Of a stretch of DNA of 64,000 nt, positions 28,928 through 37,148 are shown in pieces. Source of the DNA: Bradyrhizobium sp. AUGA SZCCT0158. Its GTDB lineage: Bacteria; Pseudomonadota; Alphaproteobacteria; Rhizobiales; Xanthobacteraceae. The stretch is from NCBI RefSeq assembly GCF_018130065.1, contig NZ_JAFCME010000005.1, positions 124,001 through 188,000 on the forward strand. The letters are read 5' to 3'. Below the pieces are notes generated by a model that worked only from the letters and a program-made list of their open reading frames with translations, made no database searches and was not told the origin of the DNA. A program made the position numbers and the translations under genes. The stretch's first letter is position 1; each line of letters starts with the position of its first letter.

Positions 28928-29022
28928 GTCATTCCGGGGCGATGCGCAGCATCGAACTACGATGTGCAATTGCACATCTGAGAATCTCGAGATCCCGGGT
29001 TCGCTGCGCGCCCCGGGATGAC
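28928..29022. repeat. Interspersed inverted repeat, GTCATTCCGGGGCG type (second copy)
   Basis: It starts GTCATTCCGGGGCGATGCG and ends GCGCGCCCCGGGATGAC, with the central palindrome ATGTGCAATTGCACAT and CTCGAGATCCCGGG. It belongs with the copies at 11814-11916 and 45363-45461 and lies between two minus-strand genes. Confidence 0.8.
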
Positions 29023-29030
29023 GCTACGCG

Positions 29031-29636
29031 TCATTTCCCCACAACCATCTCCTCGACTTCGCGCAGCTGTTCCTTGCCGAAGAACATCTCCTTGCCGACA
29101 AAGAACGTCGGCGAGCCGAACGCGCCGCGCTCGACCGCGGCTTGCGTGTTCTCGATCAGCTTTGCCTTTACATCCGCGTCCTGTGAGCGGGCCAGTAGCT
29201 TGCCTGCATCGAGGCCGGAGGAGGCCAGCGCCTTCGCGGCGACTTCCGGGTCGTCCATTTTCTTCGGCTCGACCCACATGTGATGAAACGCAGCTTCGAC
29301 ATATTTCTCGAACACACCTTCCATTTGCGCCGCGACCGCTGCTCGCATCAGGTTCAGCGTGTTGACGGGAAAAAATGGATTCCAGGTGTAGGGCTTGACG
29401 CCAAAGCGCTTGACGAAGCGTTCGGTCTCGATCGCGTGGAACTCGCGCTTGTTCTTGACGCCGGCGAGCGTTTCGGCCGGCGACTTGTTGTTGGTGGCCT
29501 TGAAGATGCCGCCGAGCAGCACCGGGACATACTCGAATTTCGTGCCGGTCCGCTTTTCGATCGCCGGGATCGCCTCGTGGCTGAGGAAGGCGTTGGGGCT
29601 GCCGAAATCGAACAGGAACTGCGGATTGGAGCTCAC
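29031..29636 (-). CDS. DsbA-family 2-hydroxychromene-2-carboxylate isomerase-like protein
   Basis: The 201 residues form a thioredoxin-fold protein of the HCCA isomerase/kappa-class GST type. They include FLFDFGSPNAFLSHEAIPAIEKRTG (in homologues FYYDFxSPxxYL), YVPVLLGGIFKATNN, and a C-terminal AFGSPTFFVGKEMFFGKEQL. The SPNAFL serine region replaces the CxxC of DsbA and is expected to bind glutathione. The start is GTG 29636 with a very good AGGAGG eight bases upstream; an in-frame ATG further up lacks support. Such enzymes act in aromatic degradation, but many serve unknown GSH-dependent roles. Confidence 0.87.
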   Translation of the reverse strand: MSSNPQFLFDFGSPNAFLSHEAIPAIEKRTGTKFEYVPVLLGGIFKATNNKSPAETLAGVKNKREFHAIETERFVKRFGVKPYTWNPFFPVNTLNLMRAAVAAQMEGVFEKYVEAAFHHMWVEPKKMDDPEVAAKALASSGLDAGKLLARSQDADVKAKLIENTQAAVERGAFGSPTFFVGKEMFFGKEQLREVEEMVVGK

Positions 29637-29716
29637 GGCATCCTCCTGACGGTTTCTTATATGATTACTATCATCCAAATGAGCCTAGCCGGTCGATGCT
29701 GCGAGATCAACAGATA

Positions 29717-29743
29717 GAGCGGGCTGACGCCGTCAGCCCGCTC
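29717..29743. terminator. Strong hairpin, possible terminator
   Basis: GAGCGGGCTGACG and CGTCAGCCCGCTC form a 13-bp perfect stem around a single base. It lies between two minus-strand genes (DUF2239 upstream, the HCCA isomerase-like gene downstream). On the plus side it is followed by CATCGTTTT; on the minus side the T-run is poor, so termination is only possible. Confidence 0.5.
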
Positions 29744-29759
29744 CATCGTTTTCGCGAAG

Positions 29760-30350
29760 TCATGTTCCCTGCGCGGCCTGGTCGCTGTAGGCCAGCTTGA
29801 CGATGTGGTCGCGCACATCCACCGGCCAATCCGCGATCAGTCCGGCGAAGCGGCGCCGGTCATCGGCGAACAGAGCGCGCGAAGCTTCCTCGAAATTGGC
29901 GAGATTGCCGGCCATCGCAGACATGAAGTGGTAGGCCGCATCGCGCGCCGCGCGCAGGCGGTCGCGATCACCGTTGATGCGGCGGGCTTCATCCACCAGC
30001 TTGCGCAAGGCCACCGACGCGCCGCCGGGCTGGGTGTTCAGCCATTCCCAGTGCCGTGGCAACAGCGTCACCTCGCGTGCCACCACGCCGAGTTTGGGCC
30101 GGCCGCGGCCGCGCGGCTCCGCCGGCCCGAGTTCGGGAGCAGCGGCCTCGGGCTCGGTGCGTGGAAGCCTCGCGACGATTTCGTCCTCGCTGCCGCGCAG
30201 GTCCAGATCGAGCGGTCGGCCGCTGCTGTCGCTGAAGATGTGGACCGAGCCGGCCATCCGGCCGGCCCGCTTGATGGCGAGCGCCACCTGGGCAAGGGAG
30301 CCGGTAATGAAGCGCCGTTCGCCTTCGAAGGCGGTAAAGCTTTGGGTCAT
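29760..30350 (-). CDS. DUF2239 family protein
   Basis: The 196-residue protein matches DUF2239: TQSFTAFEGERRFITGSLAQVALAIKRA at the start (in part), SGRPLDLDLRGSEDEIVARL, a charged linker with RGRGRPKLGVVAREVTLLPRHWEWLN, and a C-terminal helical half. The middle segment (GRGRPKLGVVAREVTLLPRHWEWL) resembles a short DNA-associated motif of the kind seen next to ribbon-helix-helix folds, which may mean it acts on DNA; that is inference. The start is ATG 30350 with GGAAA upstream, or a longer ATG at 30374. Two CCCGGG palindromes lie just upstream, between it and the divergent GST gene, and are a natural place for autoregulation. Confidence 0.82.
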   Translation of the reverse strand: MTQSFTAFEGERRFITGSLAQVALAIKRAGRMAGSVHIFSDSSGRPLDLDLRGSEDEIVARLPRTEPEAAAPELGPAEPRGRGRPKLGVVAREVTLLPRHWEWLNTQPGGASVALRKLVDEARRINGDRDRLRAARDAAYHFMSAMAGNLANFEEASRALFADDRRRFAGLIADWPVDVRDHIVKLAYSDQAAQGT

Positions 30351-30379
30351 TTTGCGTTTCCGAAACAGCCACATGGGAT

Positions 30380-30399
30380 AAATATACCCGGGTATATTT
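30380..30399. promoter_or_regulatory. 20-bp perfect palindrome AAATATACCCGGGTATATTT
   Basis: A perfect 20-bp dyad in the DUF2239-GST divergent region, 30 bp upstream of the DUF2239 start. Its AT-rich arms and CCCGGG core look like a protein operator rather than a terminator. A second, weaker copy of the core lies 28 bp away. Confidence 0.75.
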
Positions 30400-30410
30400 G
30401 GTCTGTCAAT

Positions 30411-30424
30411 ATTACCCGGGTATT
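30411..30424. promoter_or_regulatory. Second CCCGGG operator-like site
   Basis: The sequence ATTACCCGGGTATT shares the TACCCGGGTA core of the 20-bp palindrome, with one arm mismatch. The centres are 28 bp apart, close to an integral number of half-turns, as for paired repressor sites. Confidence 0.65.
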
Positions 30425-30530
30425 TTGTTCCTCAGCCCTATAATATGCCGTCCTATTGTCTAGGGCTGGCAAGTCGCAAAACCGGCCAAGGCCTGATACG
30501 GGAACATCCGCAATTCCCGGAGGGACAGCC

Positions 30531-31196
30531 ATGCTGACGGTGCACCATCTCAACAATTCCCGCTCGCAGCGCGTGCTGTGGCTGCTCGAAGAGCTCGCCG
30601 TGCCCTACGAGATCGTGCGTTATCAGCGCCAGGCCGACATGCGCGCGCCGAAAGAGCTGCGCGCCATTCACCCGCTCGGCAAGTCGCCCGTGATCACCGA
30701 CAACGGTAACACCATCGCGGAGTCAGGCGCGATCGCCGAGTACATCATAGGCACCTATGGCAACGGCAAGCTGATCCCCGCAACGAATACGCCGGAGCGG
30801 CTGCGCTACACCTATTGGCTGCACTATGCGGAGGGCTCCGCGATGTCGCCGCTGCTGCTCAAACTGTTGTTCACGCTGATGCCGAAGCGTGCGCCGGCGT
30901 TGCTGCGGCCGCTGGTGCGCAAGGTCTGCAACACGGCGCTGACCACACTGGTCAATCCGCAGCTCAAGCAGCACATGGATTACTGGGAGAGCGAACTGGC
31001 GAAAAGCGAATGGTTCGCCGGCAACGAATTCTCCGGCGCCGATATCCAGATGAGCTTTCCGCTCGAAGCCGCCGCGGCGCGCGGCGGGCTGGAGCAGGGA
31101 CATCCGCAGGCAATGGCGTTCCTCGAGCGCATCCACGCCCGTCCGGCCTATGCCCGCGCGCTGGAAAAGGGCGGGCCGTATGTGGTGGGGAGGTAG
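30531..31196 (+). CDS. Glutathione S-transferase
   Basis: This is a 221-residue cytosolic GST. The N-terminal thioredoxin-like domain has VHHLNNSRSQRVLWLLEELAVPYEI, with the SRSQR active-site Ser region, and the cis-Pro/ESGA segment GKSPVITDNGNTIAESGAI that binds glutathione. An all-helical C-terminal domain carries GNEFSGADIQMSFPLEAA, the conserved N-capping motif. Start ATG 30531 has GGAGGG upstream. It diverges from the DUF2239 gene across the paired CCCGGG palindromes. The substrate is not deducible. Confidence 0.92.
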   Translation: MLTVHHLNNSRSQRVLWLLEELAVPYEIVRYQRQADMRAPKELRAIHPLGKSPVITDNGNTIAESGAIAEYIIGTYGNGKLIPATNTPERLRYTYWLHYAEGSAMSPLLLKLLFTLMPKRAPALLRPLVRKVCNTALTTLVNPQLKQHMDYWESELAKSEWFAGNEFSGADIQMSFPLEAAAARGGLEQGHPQAMAFLERIHARPAYARALEKGGPYVVGR

Positions 31197-31203
31197 CTCC
31201 CCC

Positions 31204-31280
31204 GTCATTGCGAGGAGCAAAGCGACGAAGCAATCCATCGGTCCGCTATGCCGCACTTGCTTCGCTTCGCTCGCAATGAC
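31204..31280. repeat. Interspersed inverted repeat, GTCATTGCGAGGAGCAAAGCGACGAAGC type
   Basis: Left arm GTCATTGCGAGGAGCAAAGC, right arm GCTTCGCTCGCAATGAC, with CTATGCCGCACT in the loop. Same family as 3594-3670 and 38853-38935. It separates the convergent GST and serine hydrolase genes. Confidence 0.8.
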
Positions 31281-31283
31281 GCC

Positions 31284-32654
31284 TCACGGCCCTACCGCCG
31301 CGATCACTTCCTTCACCAACCTGGCGAGCCCTTTGATGTCGCCTTCCGGATCGACGCTGTCGCCGAGACGCACGACGACGAGACGCTGTGACGGCATGAT
31401 CACGATGCGCTGGCCGAGATCGCCGGCTGCAAAGAACGCGTCGCGGGGGATACCGAGCCGCACGCGCTCCTTGGCGCGTTCATGCTCGCTGCGGTTGGTC
31501 AAAAAGCCGGCGCCATAGTCGGTGTCGAGCGTGGCGGCGGCGGAGAAATCCACCCAGTCCTCGTGCAGCAGGCGTTTGCCGCCGACAACGCCGTCATTGA
31601 CAAACAGCAGTCCGAACCGCGCCCAGTCCCGCGCGCTCGCCAGCATGTTGGTCGATCCCTGCAGCGTGCCCGTCGCGTCGAATTCGAGCGTGACGTTGCG
31701 CATGCCGAGAGGATTGAACAGTTCGCGCCACGCAAACGCCAGGCTCTGCTCCGGTCCGCCGACGGCATCGCGAATGATCCGCGCCAACAATTGCGTGGTC
31801 GGGCTGGAATAGGCCCACCGCGTGCCCGGCGGCGCGACAAGCGTAGCGTTGACTGCGAAGCCGGCCATGTCGTCGGTCAGATAGACCATCTGGCCGAAGC
31901 TGCTGGCCTCATCGAGTGCCAGCCCGGTGGTCATGCGCAGCAACTGCTCGACCTCGATCTCGCGCCTGAGATCGCCGCGCCATTCCGGTATCGGCGCGGG
32001 CATCGATGGCGTGACAAGGCCTTGCTGGGTCAGCACGCCGATCAAGGCATTGGTCACCGACTTGGTCATGGAAAAGCCGGGCAGCGGCGTGTTGACGCCG
32101 ATGCCGCTGGCGTAGCGCTCGGCGATCACCCTGCCGTCATGCACCACGACGACAGCCTTGGTGCGCCGGAACGGCGGCTCGGCTGGCTCCTCGAAGGCGT
32201 GATCGAGCGCGGCCTTCAATGCCGGATTGGACGGCGCCACGACATCGGGGCCGGCAATCTCGCCCAGCAGCGGCGGGGATTTCGGTACCTTCAATGCGTC
32301 GATGTCGCTCCTGAGGATGTACGGCTCCTTCGTTCCGTGCCGCAGCACGCAGCCGAGCCCTTCATGATAGATAGCGCGGCTGCCGAACATCCATGCCGCC
32401 GACGCATCGACACTCATCGCCGCGTGATCAACGTGGAATCGCAGCGCCGTGCGCAGGCGGCGCAGTCCGGGACGCTCGATGGTTTCCGAAAACACGGTTT
32501 GCGGATCGAGGCCGGAGACGAAGGTCTTGGCGCAGACATTGTGCGCGACCAAGCCGGTGGCGATGCGGATCGTGCGATCGGGGCGGTAGATGATGCAGGC
32601 CGTCGCCGACACGGTCAGCAGCAACGCGACAGCGGTCCAACTTCGCCAGCCCAC
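31284..32654 (-). CDS. Serine hydrolase, class C beta-lactamase-related family
   Basis: The 456 residues start from GTG 32654 (GGAGAGAC upstream). An N-terminal hydrophobic segment (SWTAVALLLTVSATACII) gives a membrane anchor or weak lipobox. The penicillin-binding-protein/beta-lactamase fold follows with the SxxK motif in GFSMTKSVTNALIG and a YSS motif in RWAYSSPTTQLLA as the YxN equivalent. The third KTG-like element is not obvious. Members are esterases, peptidases or lactamases; the function here is open. An in-frame upstream ATG would overlap the SDR gene and is rejected. It follows the SDR stop by 31 bp on the same strand. Confidence 0.85.
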   Translation of the reverse strand: MGWRSWTAVALLLTVSATACIIYRPDRTIRIATGLVAHNVCAKTFVSGLDPQTVFSETIERPGLRRLRTALRFHVDHAAMSVDASAAWMFGSRAIYHEGLGCVLRHGTKEPYILRSDIDALKVPKSPPLLGEIAGPDVVAPSNPALKAALDHAFEEPAEPPFRRTKAVVVVHDGRVIAERYASGIGVNTPLPGFSMTKSVTNALIGVLTQQGLVTPSMPAPIPEWRGDLRREIEVEQLLRMTTGLALDEASSFGQMVYLTDDMAGFAVNATLVAPPGTRWAYSSPTTQLLARIIRDAVGGPEQSLAFAWRELFNPLGMRNVTLEFDATGTLQGSTNMLASARDWARFGLLFVNDGVVGGKRLLHEDWVDFSAAATLDTDYGAGFLTNRSEHERAKERVRLGIPRDAFFAAGDLGQRIVIMPSQRLVVVRLGDSVDPEGDIKGLARLVKEVIAAVGP

Positions 32655-32685
32655 ACGTCTCTCCGCTATCAGTCCGTTCCCAGCG

Positions 32686-33576
32686 CTACGGCTTCGCGGC
32701 GGCGACCGAGGGCAGCGCCTGCACGGTGACGCCGGGCGGCGGGACGTCATCATCAGGGACGAAGAAGTCCGGCATCAGGGCTACAGATTTGTCGACGCGG
32801 TAAGGTTCGAAATCGCGCACGCCACTGGCATAGAGCACCTTGTCGTCGATGCAGAACCGCCCGGTGAATTCGCGGGACGGCTTGGTGAAGATGACGTAAG
32901 CAGCGTCGCCCATGATTTCAGGCGTGCGGCTGGCGCGCATCATGGCGTCGCCGCCGAGGAGATTGCCGACCGCGGCGGTCGCGATCGTGGTGCGCGGCCA
33001 CAGCGCGTTGACGGCGACGCCTGCCGATCTCAGTTCACCTGACAGCCCGAGCACGCACATGCTCATGCCGAACTTGGCCATCGTATAGGCGGTGGAATGC
33101 TCGAACCATTTCGTCTTCATGTCGAGCGGCGGCGACAGCATCAGGATGTGCGGGTTTTCGGCCTTCTTCAGATGCGGGATGCAATATTTCGACACCAGGA
33201 AGGTGCCTCGCGTATTGATGCCCATCATCAAGTCGAACCGTTTCATGTCGGTCATCTGCGAATTGGTCAGGCTGATGGCGCTGGCATTGTTGACGCAGAT
33301 GTCGATGCCGCCGAACTCGGCCACGGCCTTGTCAATCGCCGCGATCACCTGCGCCTCGTCGCGGATGTCGCACAGCACCGGCAGCGCCTTGCCGCCGGCG
33401 GCGCGCACCTCGTCGGCGGCGGTGTAGATGGTGCCCTTGAGCTTTGGGTGCGGCTCGGCGGTCTTGGCCGCGATCGCGACATTGGCGCCGTCACGCGCGG
33501 CGCGCAGCGCTATCGCCAGCCCAATGCCGCGGCTGCCACCGGATACGAACAGCGTCTTGCCTTTGAGGGATGTCAT
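32686..33576 (-). CDS. SDR family oxidoreductase, HSDL2-like
   Basis: This is a 296-residue short-chain dehydrogenase. The cofactor motif is VSGGSRGIGLAIALRAA and the NNAG equivalent is ICVNNASAIS; the catalytic pair is intact as YTMAK. The long central NSQMTDMKRFDLMMGINTRG and LSPPLDMK resemble the N-terminal domain of hydroxysteroid dehydrogenase-like protein 2 (HSDL2), without its SCP2 tail. Start ATG 33576 has GGAGTCCTCCC upstream. It precedes the serine hydrolase gene by 31 bp, so they likely form an operon. Substrate unknown. Confidence 0.88.
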   Translation of the reverse strand: MTSLKGKTLFVSGGSRGIGLAIALRAARDGANVAIAAKTAEPHPKLKGTIYTAADEVRAAGGKALPVLCDIRDEAQVIAAIDKAVAEFGGIDICVNNASAISLTNSQMTDMKRFDLMMGINTRGTFLVSKYCIPHLKKAENPHILMLSPPLDMKTKWFEHSTAYTMAKFGMSMCVLGLSGELRSAGVAVNALWPRTTIATAAVGNLLGGDAMMRASRTPEIMGDAAYVIFTKPSREFTGRFCIDDKVLYASGVRDFEPYRVDKSVALMPDFFVPDDDVPPPGVTVQALPSVAAAKP

Positions 33577-33614
33577 GGGAGGACTCCAGGTTAGGGACGC
33601 ACAAATGGCTATGC

Positions 33615-33715
33615 TCCCTCCCCCCTTGCGGGGGAGGGTCGGGGAGAGGGGTGGCGTCATCGGGACCGCTCGTGTGAACCCCTCTCCCTAACCCTCCCCC
33701 GCAAGGGGGGAGGGA
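33615..33715. repeat. Large GC-rich inverted repeat (TCCCTCCCCC...GGGAGGGA)
   Basis: Arms TCCCTCCCCCCTTGCGGGGG and CCCCCGCAAGGGGGGAGGGA pair over about 38 bp with few mismatches around a 25-bp loop. It is an intergenic repeat without coding content, between the SDR and gamma-glutamyltransferase genes, both on the minus strand. Confidence 0.75.
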
Positions 33716-33794
33716 ACACACCTTTGTTCACGGCGACACTTCAGAAAAACAATCCTACGCCGATGATGCGATCAGGCAAATCGGCGGCTTTACG

Positions 33795-35543
33795 TCACTG
33801 CCCCGCCGCCTCTGCACCACGCGTACGCGGATCGGGAGCGCCGAGCAGGCCGGTGGGCGTAACAGCGATCGAATTGGCCGAGGTCTGGCCGAGCGGCACG
33901 ATCACCTGATGCCCTTTGGCCTTCAGCGCATCGAGCGTCTCCTGCGGAAAGCCGCGTTCTGCGCGCACTTCGTCGGGCATCCACTGATGATGCACGCGTG
34001 GCGCGGCGACGGCAGCCGCAACATCCATCTTGTAGTCCAGCGCGTTCACGACGACCTGCAGCACCGCCGAAATGATCCGGCTGCCGCCGGGCGTTCCCGT
34101 CACCAGCACCGGCTTGCCGTCCTTCAGCACGATGGTCGGCGACATCGACGAGAGCGGCCGCTTGCCGGGGCCGGGCAGATTGGCCTCAAAACCCACCAGC
34201 CCGAAGGCGTTGGAGGCGCCGGGCGCGGCGGTGAAATCGTCGAGTTCGTTGTTGAGCAGCACGCCGGTGCCGTCGGCGACCAGGCCGACGCCATAGGGGA
34301 AGTTCAGGGTGTAGGTGTTGCTGACGGCGTTGCCACTGGAGTCGACAACCGAATAATGCGTGGTGTTGCTGCCCTCGCGTTGCGGGGTAATCTTCAAGAC
34401 ATCGGCCGACGGCGTTGCGCGTTCCGGATCGATGCTGGCGCGTTGCCTCGCCGCATAATCCTTGGCAAGCAGGACCTGCATCGGTGCGTTGACGAAATCG
34501 GGATCGCCGAGATAGCGGGCGCGGTCGGCATAGGCGCGCTTCATCGCCTCGATCATGACATGCAGCGAGGGCGCCGAGCCCTGCTTCATGTCGGACATCG
34601 GAAAGCCTTCGAGGATGTTCAGCGTTTCCAGCAACACCGTGCCGCCCGACGACGGCAGCGGCATCGAGACGATGTCGTAGCCGCGGTAATTGCCGCGCAC
34701 CGGCGCGCGGAGCAGCGCCTGATATGATCTCAGATCGTCCGGCGTCATGATGCCGCCGGCACTGCTCACCGCCTTCGCCAGTTTTTCGGCAACCGGTCCT
34801 TCATAGAAGCCGCGCGGGCCCTGTTCGGCGATCGCGGTCAGCGTGGCCGCCAGATCAGGCTGGATCAGCCGGTCGCCGTCGCGCAGCTGCTCACCATCGG
34901 CACGCGAGAAAGGTTTTGCGGAATTCGGCCAGCGCGCCATCCGGCGATACATGTCGGAGAGGGTATCGGCCATGTCGTCGGCGACGATAAAACCGTCGCG
35001 GGCCAGTTCGATCGATGGCTGGATGGTCTGTGCGAGGGTGAATTTGCCGGAGCCGTATTTTTCCAGCGCCAGCGCCAGGCCCGCCACGGTGCCGGGCACG
35101 CCGATGCCGAGCGCCGAATTGCGCGATTTGTCGGTGTCGGGTTTGCCGTCGGCGCCGAGATACATGTCGCGCGTGGCGGCTGCTGGCGCGGTCTCGCGAT
35201 AATCGATCGCGACGGCTTCGTTGCGCTCGGCGGAATGAATCACCATGAAGCCGCCGCCGCCGATATTGCCGGCGCGCGGGTAGGTCACCGCCAGCGCAAA
35301 GCCGGTCGCGACCGCGGCGTCGACCGCATTGCCGCCCTGCCGCAAAATGTCGGCGCCGATGCGGGCCGCGAGTTTTTCCTGCGCCACTACCATGCCCTGC
35401 TGGGCGGATACGGCGCGAACCGTGGCAAGGTCCGGCGGTGTATAGAGGCGGCGTTGCTCCTGCGCATACGCCGCTGTGCTGCATGCAACAACGAGCGTGA
35501 TGGTCGCCAGCGCGCTACGCCACTTATTCGTGCAGAAAATCAT
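33795..35543 (-). CDS. ggt: Gamma-glutamyltransferase
   Basis: This is a 582-residue Ntn-hydrolase with a Sec signal peptide (SALATITLVVACSTAAYAQ). It contains GGNAVDAAVATGFALAVTYPRAGNIGGGGFMV (the large subunit start), and the autoprocessing site is at SNTTHYSVVD, where the second Thr becomes the nucleophile. The small subunit has SNTYTLNFPYG and LSSMSPTIV with the glutamate-binding SSMSP. It moves gamma-glutamyl groups from glutathione in the periplasm. A frame extends upstream to 36287 but crosses the MFS gene on the other strand, so ATG 35543 is the start. It is divergent from the transporter at 35673. Confidence 0.95.
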   Translation of the reverse strand: MIFCTNKWRSALATITLVVACSTAAYAQEQRRLYTPPDLATVRAVSAQQGMVVAQEKLAARIGADILRQGGNAVDAAVATGFALAVTYPRAGNIGGGGFMVIHSAERNEAVAIDYRETAPAAATRDMYLGADGKPDTDKSRNSALGIGVPGTVAGLALALEKYGSGKFTLAQTIQPSIELARDGFIVADDMADTLSDMYRRMARWPNSAKPFSRADGEQLRDGDRLIQPDLAATLTAIAEQGPRGFYEGPVAEKLAKAVSSAGGIMTPDDLRSYQALLRAPVRGNYRGYDIVSMPLPSSGGTVLLETLNILEGFPMSDMKQGSAPSLHVMIEAMKRAYADRARYLGDPDFVNAPMQVLLAKDYAARQRASIDPERATPSADVLKITPQREGSNTTHYSVVDSSGNAVSNTYTLNFPYGVGLVADGTGVLLNNELDDFTAAPGASNAFGLVGFEANLPGPGKRPLSSMSPTIVLKDGKPVLVTGTPGGSRIISAVLQVVVNALDYKMDVAAAVAAPRVHHQWMPDEVRAERGFPQETLDALKAKGHQVIVPLGQTSANSIAVTPTGLLGAPDPRTRGAEAAGQ

Positions 35544-35672
35544 CCAAAATCCGCCGCAGTTGGAGCCGGTGTAATGCCTGGCAATCGCACACGCATGATA
35601 ATCGCATGCTATATGGGTTCGAATTCCACGGGCAAAACGCCTTGTCGTGATCGATGAAGGAAATTCCTGGGC

Positions 35673-37061
35673 ATGACGGTGATTTCTCCGCAGGCATCTG
35701 GCGCTGATATTCCAGGAAAATATCCGCCCCGCGCCGCCGTCGTCAGCTGGATCTTCTTCGATTGGGCAGCCCAGCCCTATTTCACGCTGATCACCACCTT
35801 CGTGTTCGCGCCGTATTTCGCGGGCTTCGTCGCGCCGGATCCGGCGACCGGGCAGGCGCTGTGGGGGTTTGCCACCGCGGCCGCGGGGCTGTTGATTGCG
35901 CTGATGTCGCCGATCCTGGGCGCGATTGCCGATGCCAGCGGCCGCCGCAAGCCGTGGATCGCGGGATTCGGCTTGCTGCTGGTGATCGGATCGAGCCTGA
36001 TGTGGTTCGGAAAGCCCGGCGATCCCAGCATTATCCCGACACTGCTGCTGTGTTATGCGATCGCAAGTGTCGGCGTCGAATTCGCCACCGTGTTCAACAA
36101 CGCGATGATGCCCACGCTGGTGCCGCCGGACAAGATCGGACGGCTGTCCGGCACCGGCTGGGCCACCGGCTATGTCGGCGGCATCCTCAGCCTGATCCTG
36201 GTGCTCGGTTTTCTCGCCGCCAATCCGCAGACCGGACGCACGCTGTTCGGCTTCATGCCGCTGTTCGGCCTCGACCCGGTGACGCATGCGGGCGACCGCA
36301 TCACCGGACCGTTGACGGCGCTATGGTTCATGCTGTTCACGCTGCCGATGTTTTTGCTGACGCCGGATTATCCGGCGAAGCTGCCGGTGCGCGCGGCGTT
36401 GCGCGAAGGTTTGAGCGAGCTGAAGCAGACGCTGCGCGAACTGCCGAAGCAGAAGTCGCTGGCGACTTTCCTGCTTGCCAACATGATCTATACCGACGGG
36501 TTGGTGTCGCTGTTTGCCTTCGGCGGCATTTATGCAGCCGGCACGTTCGGCTGGCACACGATCCAGATCGGCACCTTCGGCATTGTAGCTGCCATCGCGG
36601 GCGTGTTCGGGGCCTGGCTCGGCGGCAAGCTCGACGACCGCGTGGGGCCGAAGCGCGTCATCGCGATCAGCCTCCTGGTGCTGCTGCTGGCGCTCGCCGC
36701 CATACTGCTGGTCGACAAGGATTCGATTCTGTTCGTGAAGGTGGACCCGCCCGTCCCCGGCGGACCATTATTCGCCGGGGCTGCCGAGCGCGCCTATCTC
36801 ATCCTCGGATGTCTGATCGGCGGTGCTGGCGGTCCGCTGCAGGCGGCGTCGCGCACGCTGCTGATTCGCCTCGCGCCGCAAGATCGCATCGCGCAATGTT
36901 TCGGGCTGTTCGCGTTGACCGGAAAGGTCACCTCGTTCGTCGGACCGCTGCTGATCGGGATCGTCACGGCGGTGACCGCGAGTCAGAAAGCGGGGATGGC
37001 GCTGCTGGTGGTGTTTTTTGTTGTTGGGCTGGCGCTGTTGTGGCGGGTGAGGGAGAGGTGA
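35673..37061 (+). CDS. MFS transporter, UMF1/Atg22-like
   Basis: A 462-residue, 12-helix permease. It begins AAVVSWIFFDWAAQPYFTLITTFVF and has the DxxG(R)RKPW loop ADASGRRKPWIAGFG between the second and third helices. This loop and the FDWAxxP start are typical of the UMF1/Atg22 (VMP/Rag-C like) major facilitator branch. The substrate is not predictable; fungal Atg22 exports amino acids from vacuoles. AAGGAA precedes the ATG. Its divergent neighbour is ggt, which may hint at peptide or amino-acid recovery, but this is only context. Confidence 0.85.
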   Translation: MTVISPQASGADIPGKYPPRAAVVSWIFFDWAAQPYFTLITTFVFAPYFAGFVAPDPATGQALWGFATAAAGLLIALMSPILGAIADASGRRKPWIAGFGLLLVIGSSLMWFGKPGDPSIIPTLLLCYAIASVGVEFATVFNNAMMPTLVPPDKIGRLSGTGWATGYVGGILSLILVLGFLAANPQTGRTLFGFMPLFGLDPVTHAGDRITGPLTALWFMLFTLPMFLLTPDYPAKLPVRAALREGLSELKQTLRELPKQKSLATFLLANMIYTDGLVSLFAFGGIYAAGTFGWHTIQIGTFGIVAAIAGVFGAWLGGKLDDRVGPKRVIAISLLVLLLALAAILLVDKDSILFVKVDPPVPGGPLFAGAAERAYLILGCLIGGAGGPLQAASRTLLIRLAPQDRIAQCFGLFALTGKVTSFVGPLLIGIVTAVTASQKAGMALLVVFFVVGLALLWRVRER

Positions 37062-37083
37062 GGTTGCCGCGCTCTCTCAACAC

Positions 37084-37143
37084 GTCGTCCCGGCCTTGAG
37101 CTCAGATGCGCAATTGCGCATCTGAGCTCAAGGCCGGGGCGAC
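37084..37143. repeat. 60-bp near-perfect palindrome between transporter and purH
   Basis: Left arm 37084-37113 and right arm 37114-37143 are complementary at 29 of 30 positions with no loop. The centre is TGCGCAATTGCGCA, flanked by GAGCTC on each side. The core resembles the central palindromes of the repeat at 45363-45461. The right end lies five bases from the purH stop, so it may act as a bidirectional barrier between the two convergent genes; there is no T-run. Confidence 0.85.
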
Positions 37144-37148
37144 AGTAA

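Noticed and set aside
33795..36287. Very long frame joining ggt to an upstream extension
   Set aside because: The extension is antisense to the MFS transporter gene, and a signal peptide with its own start lies at 35543, so it is a chance read-through.
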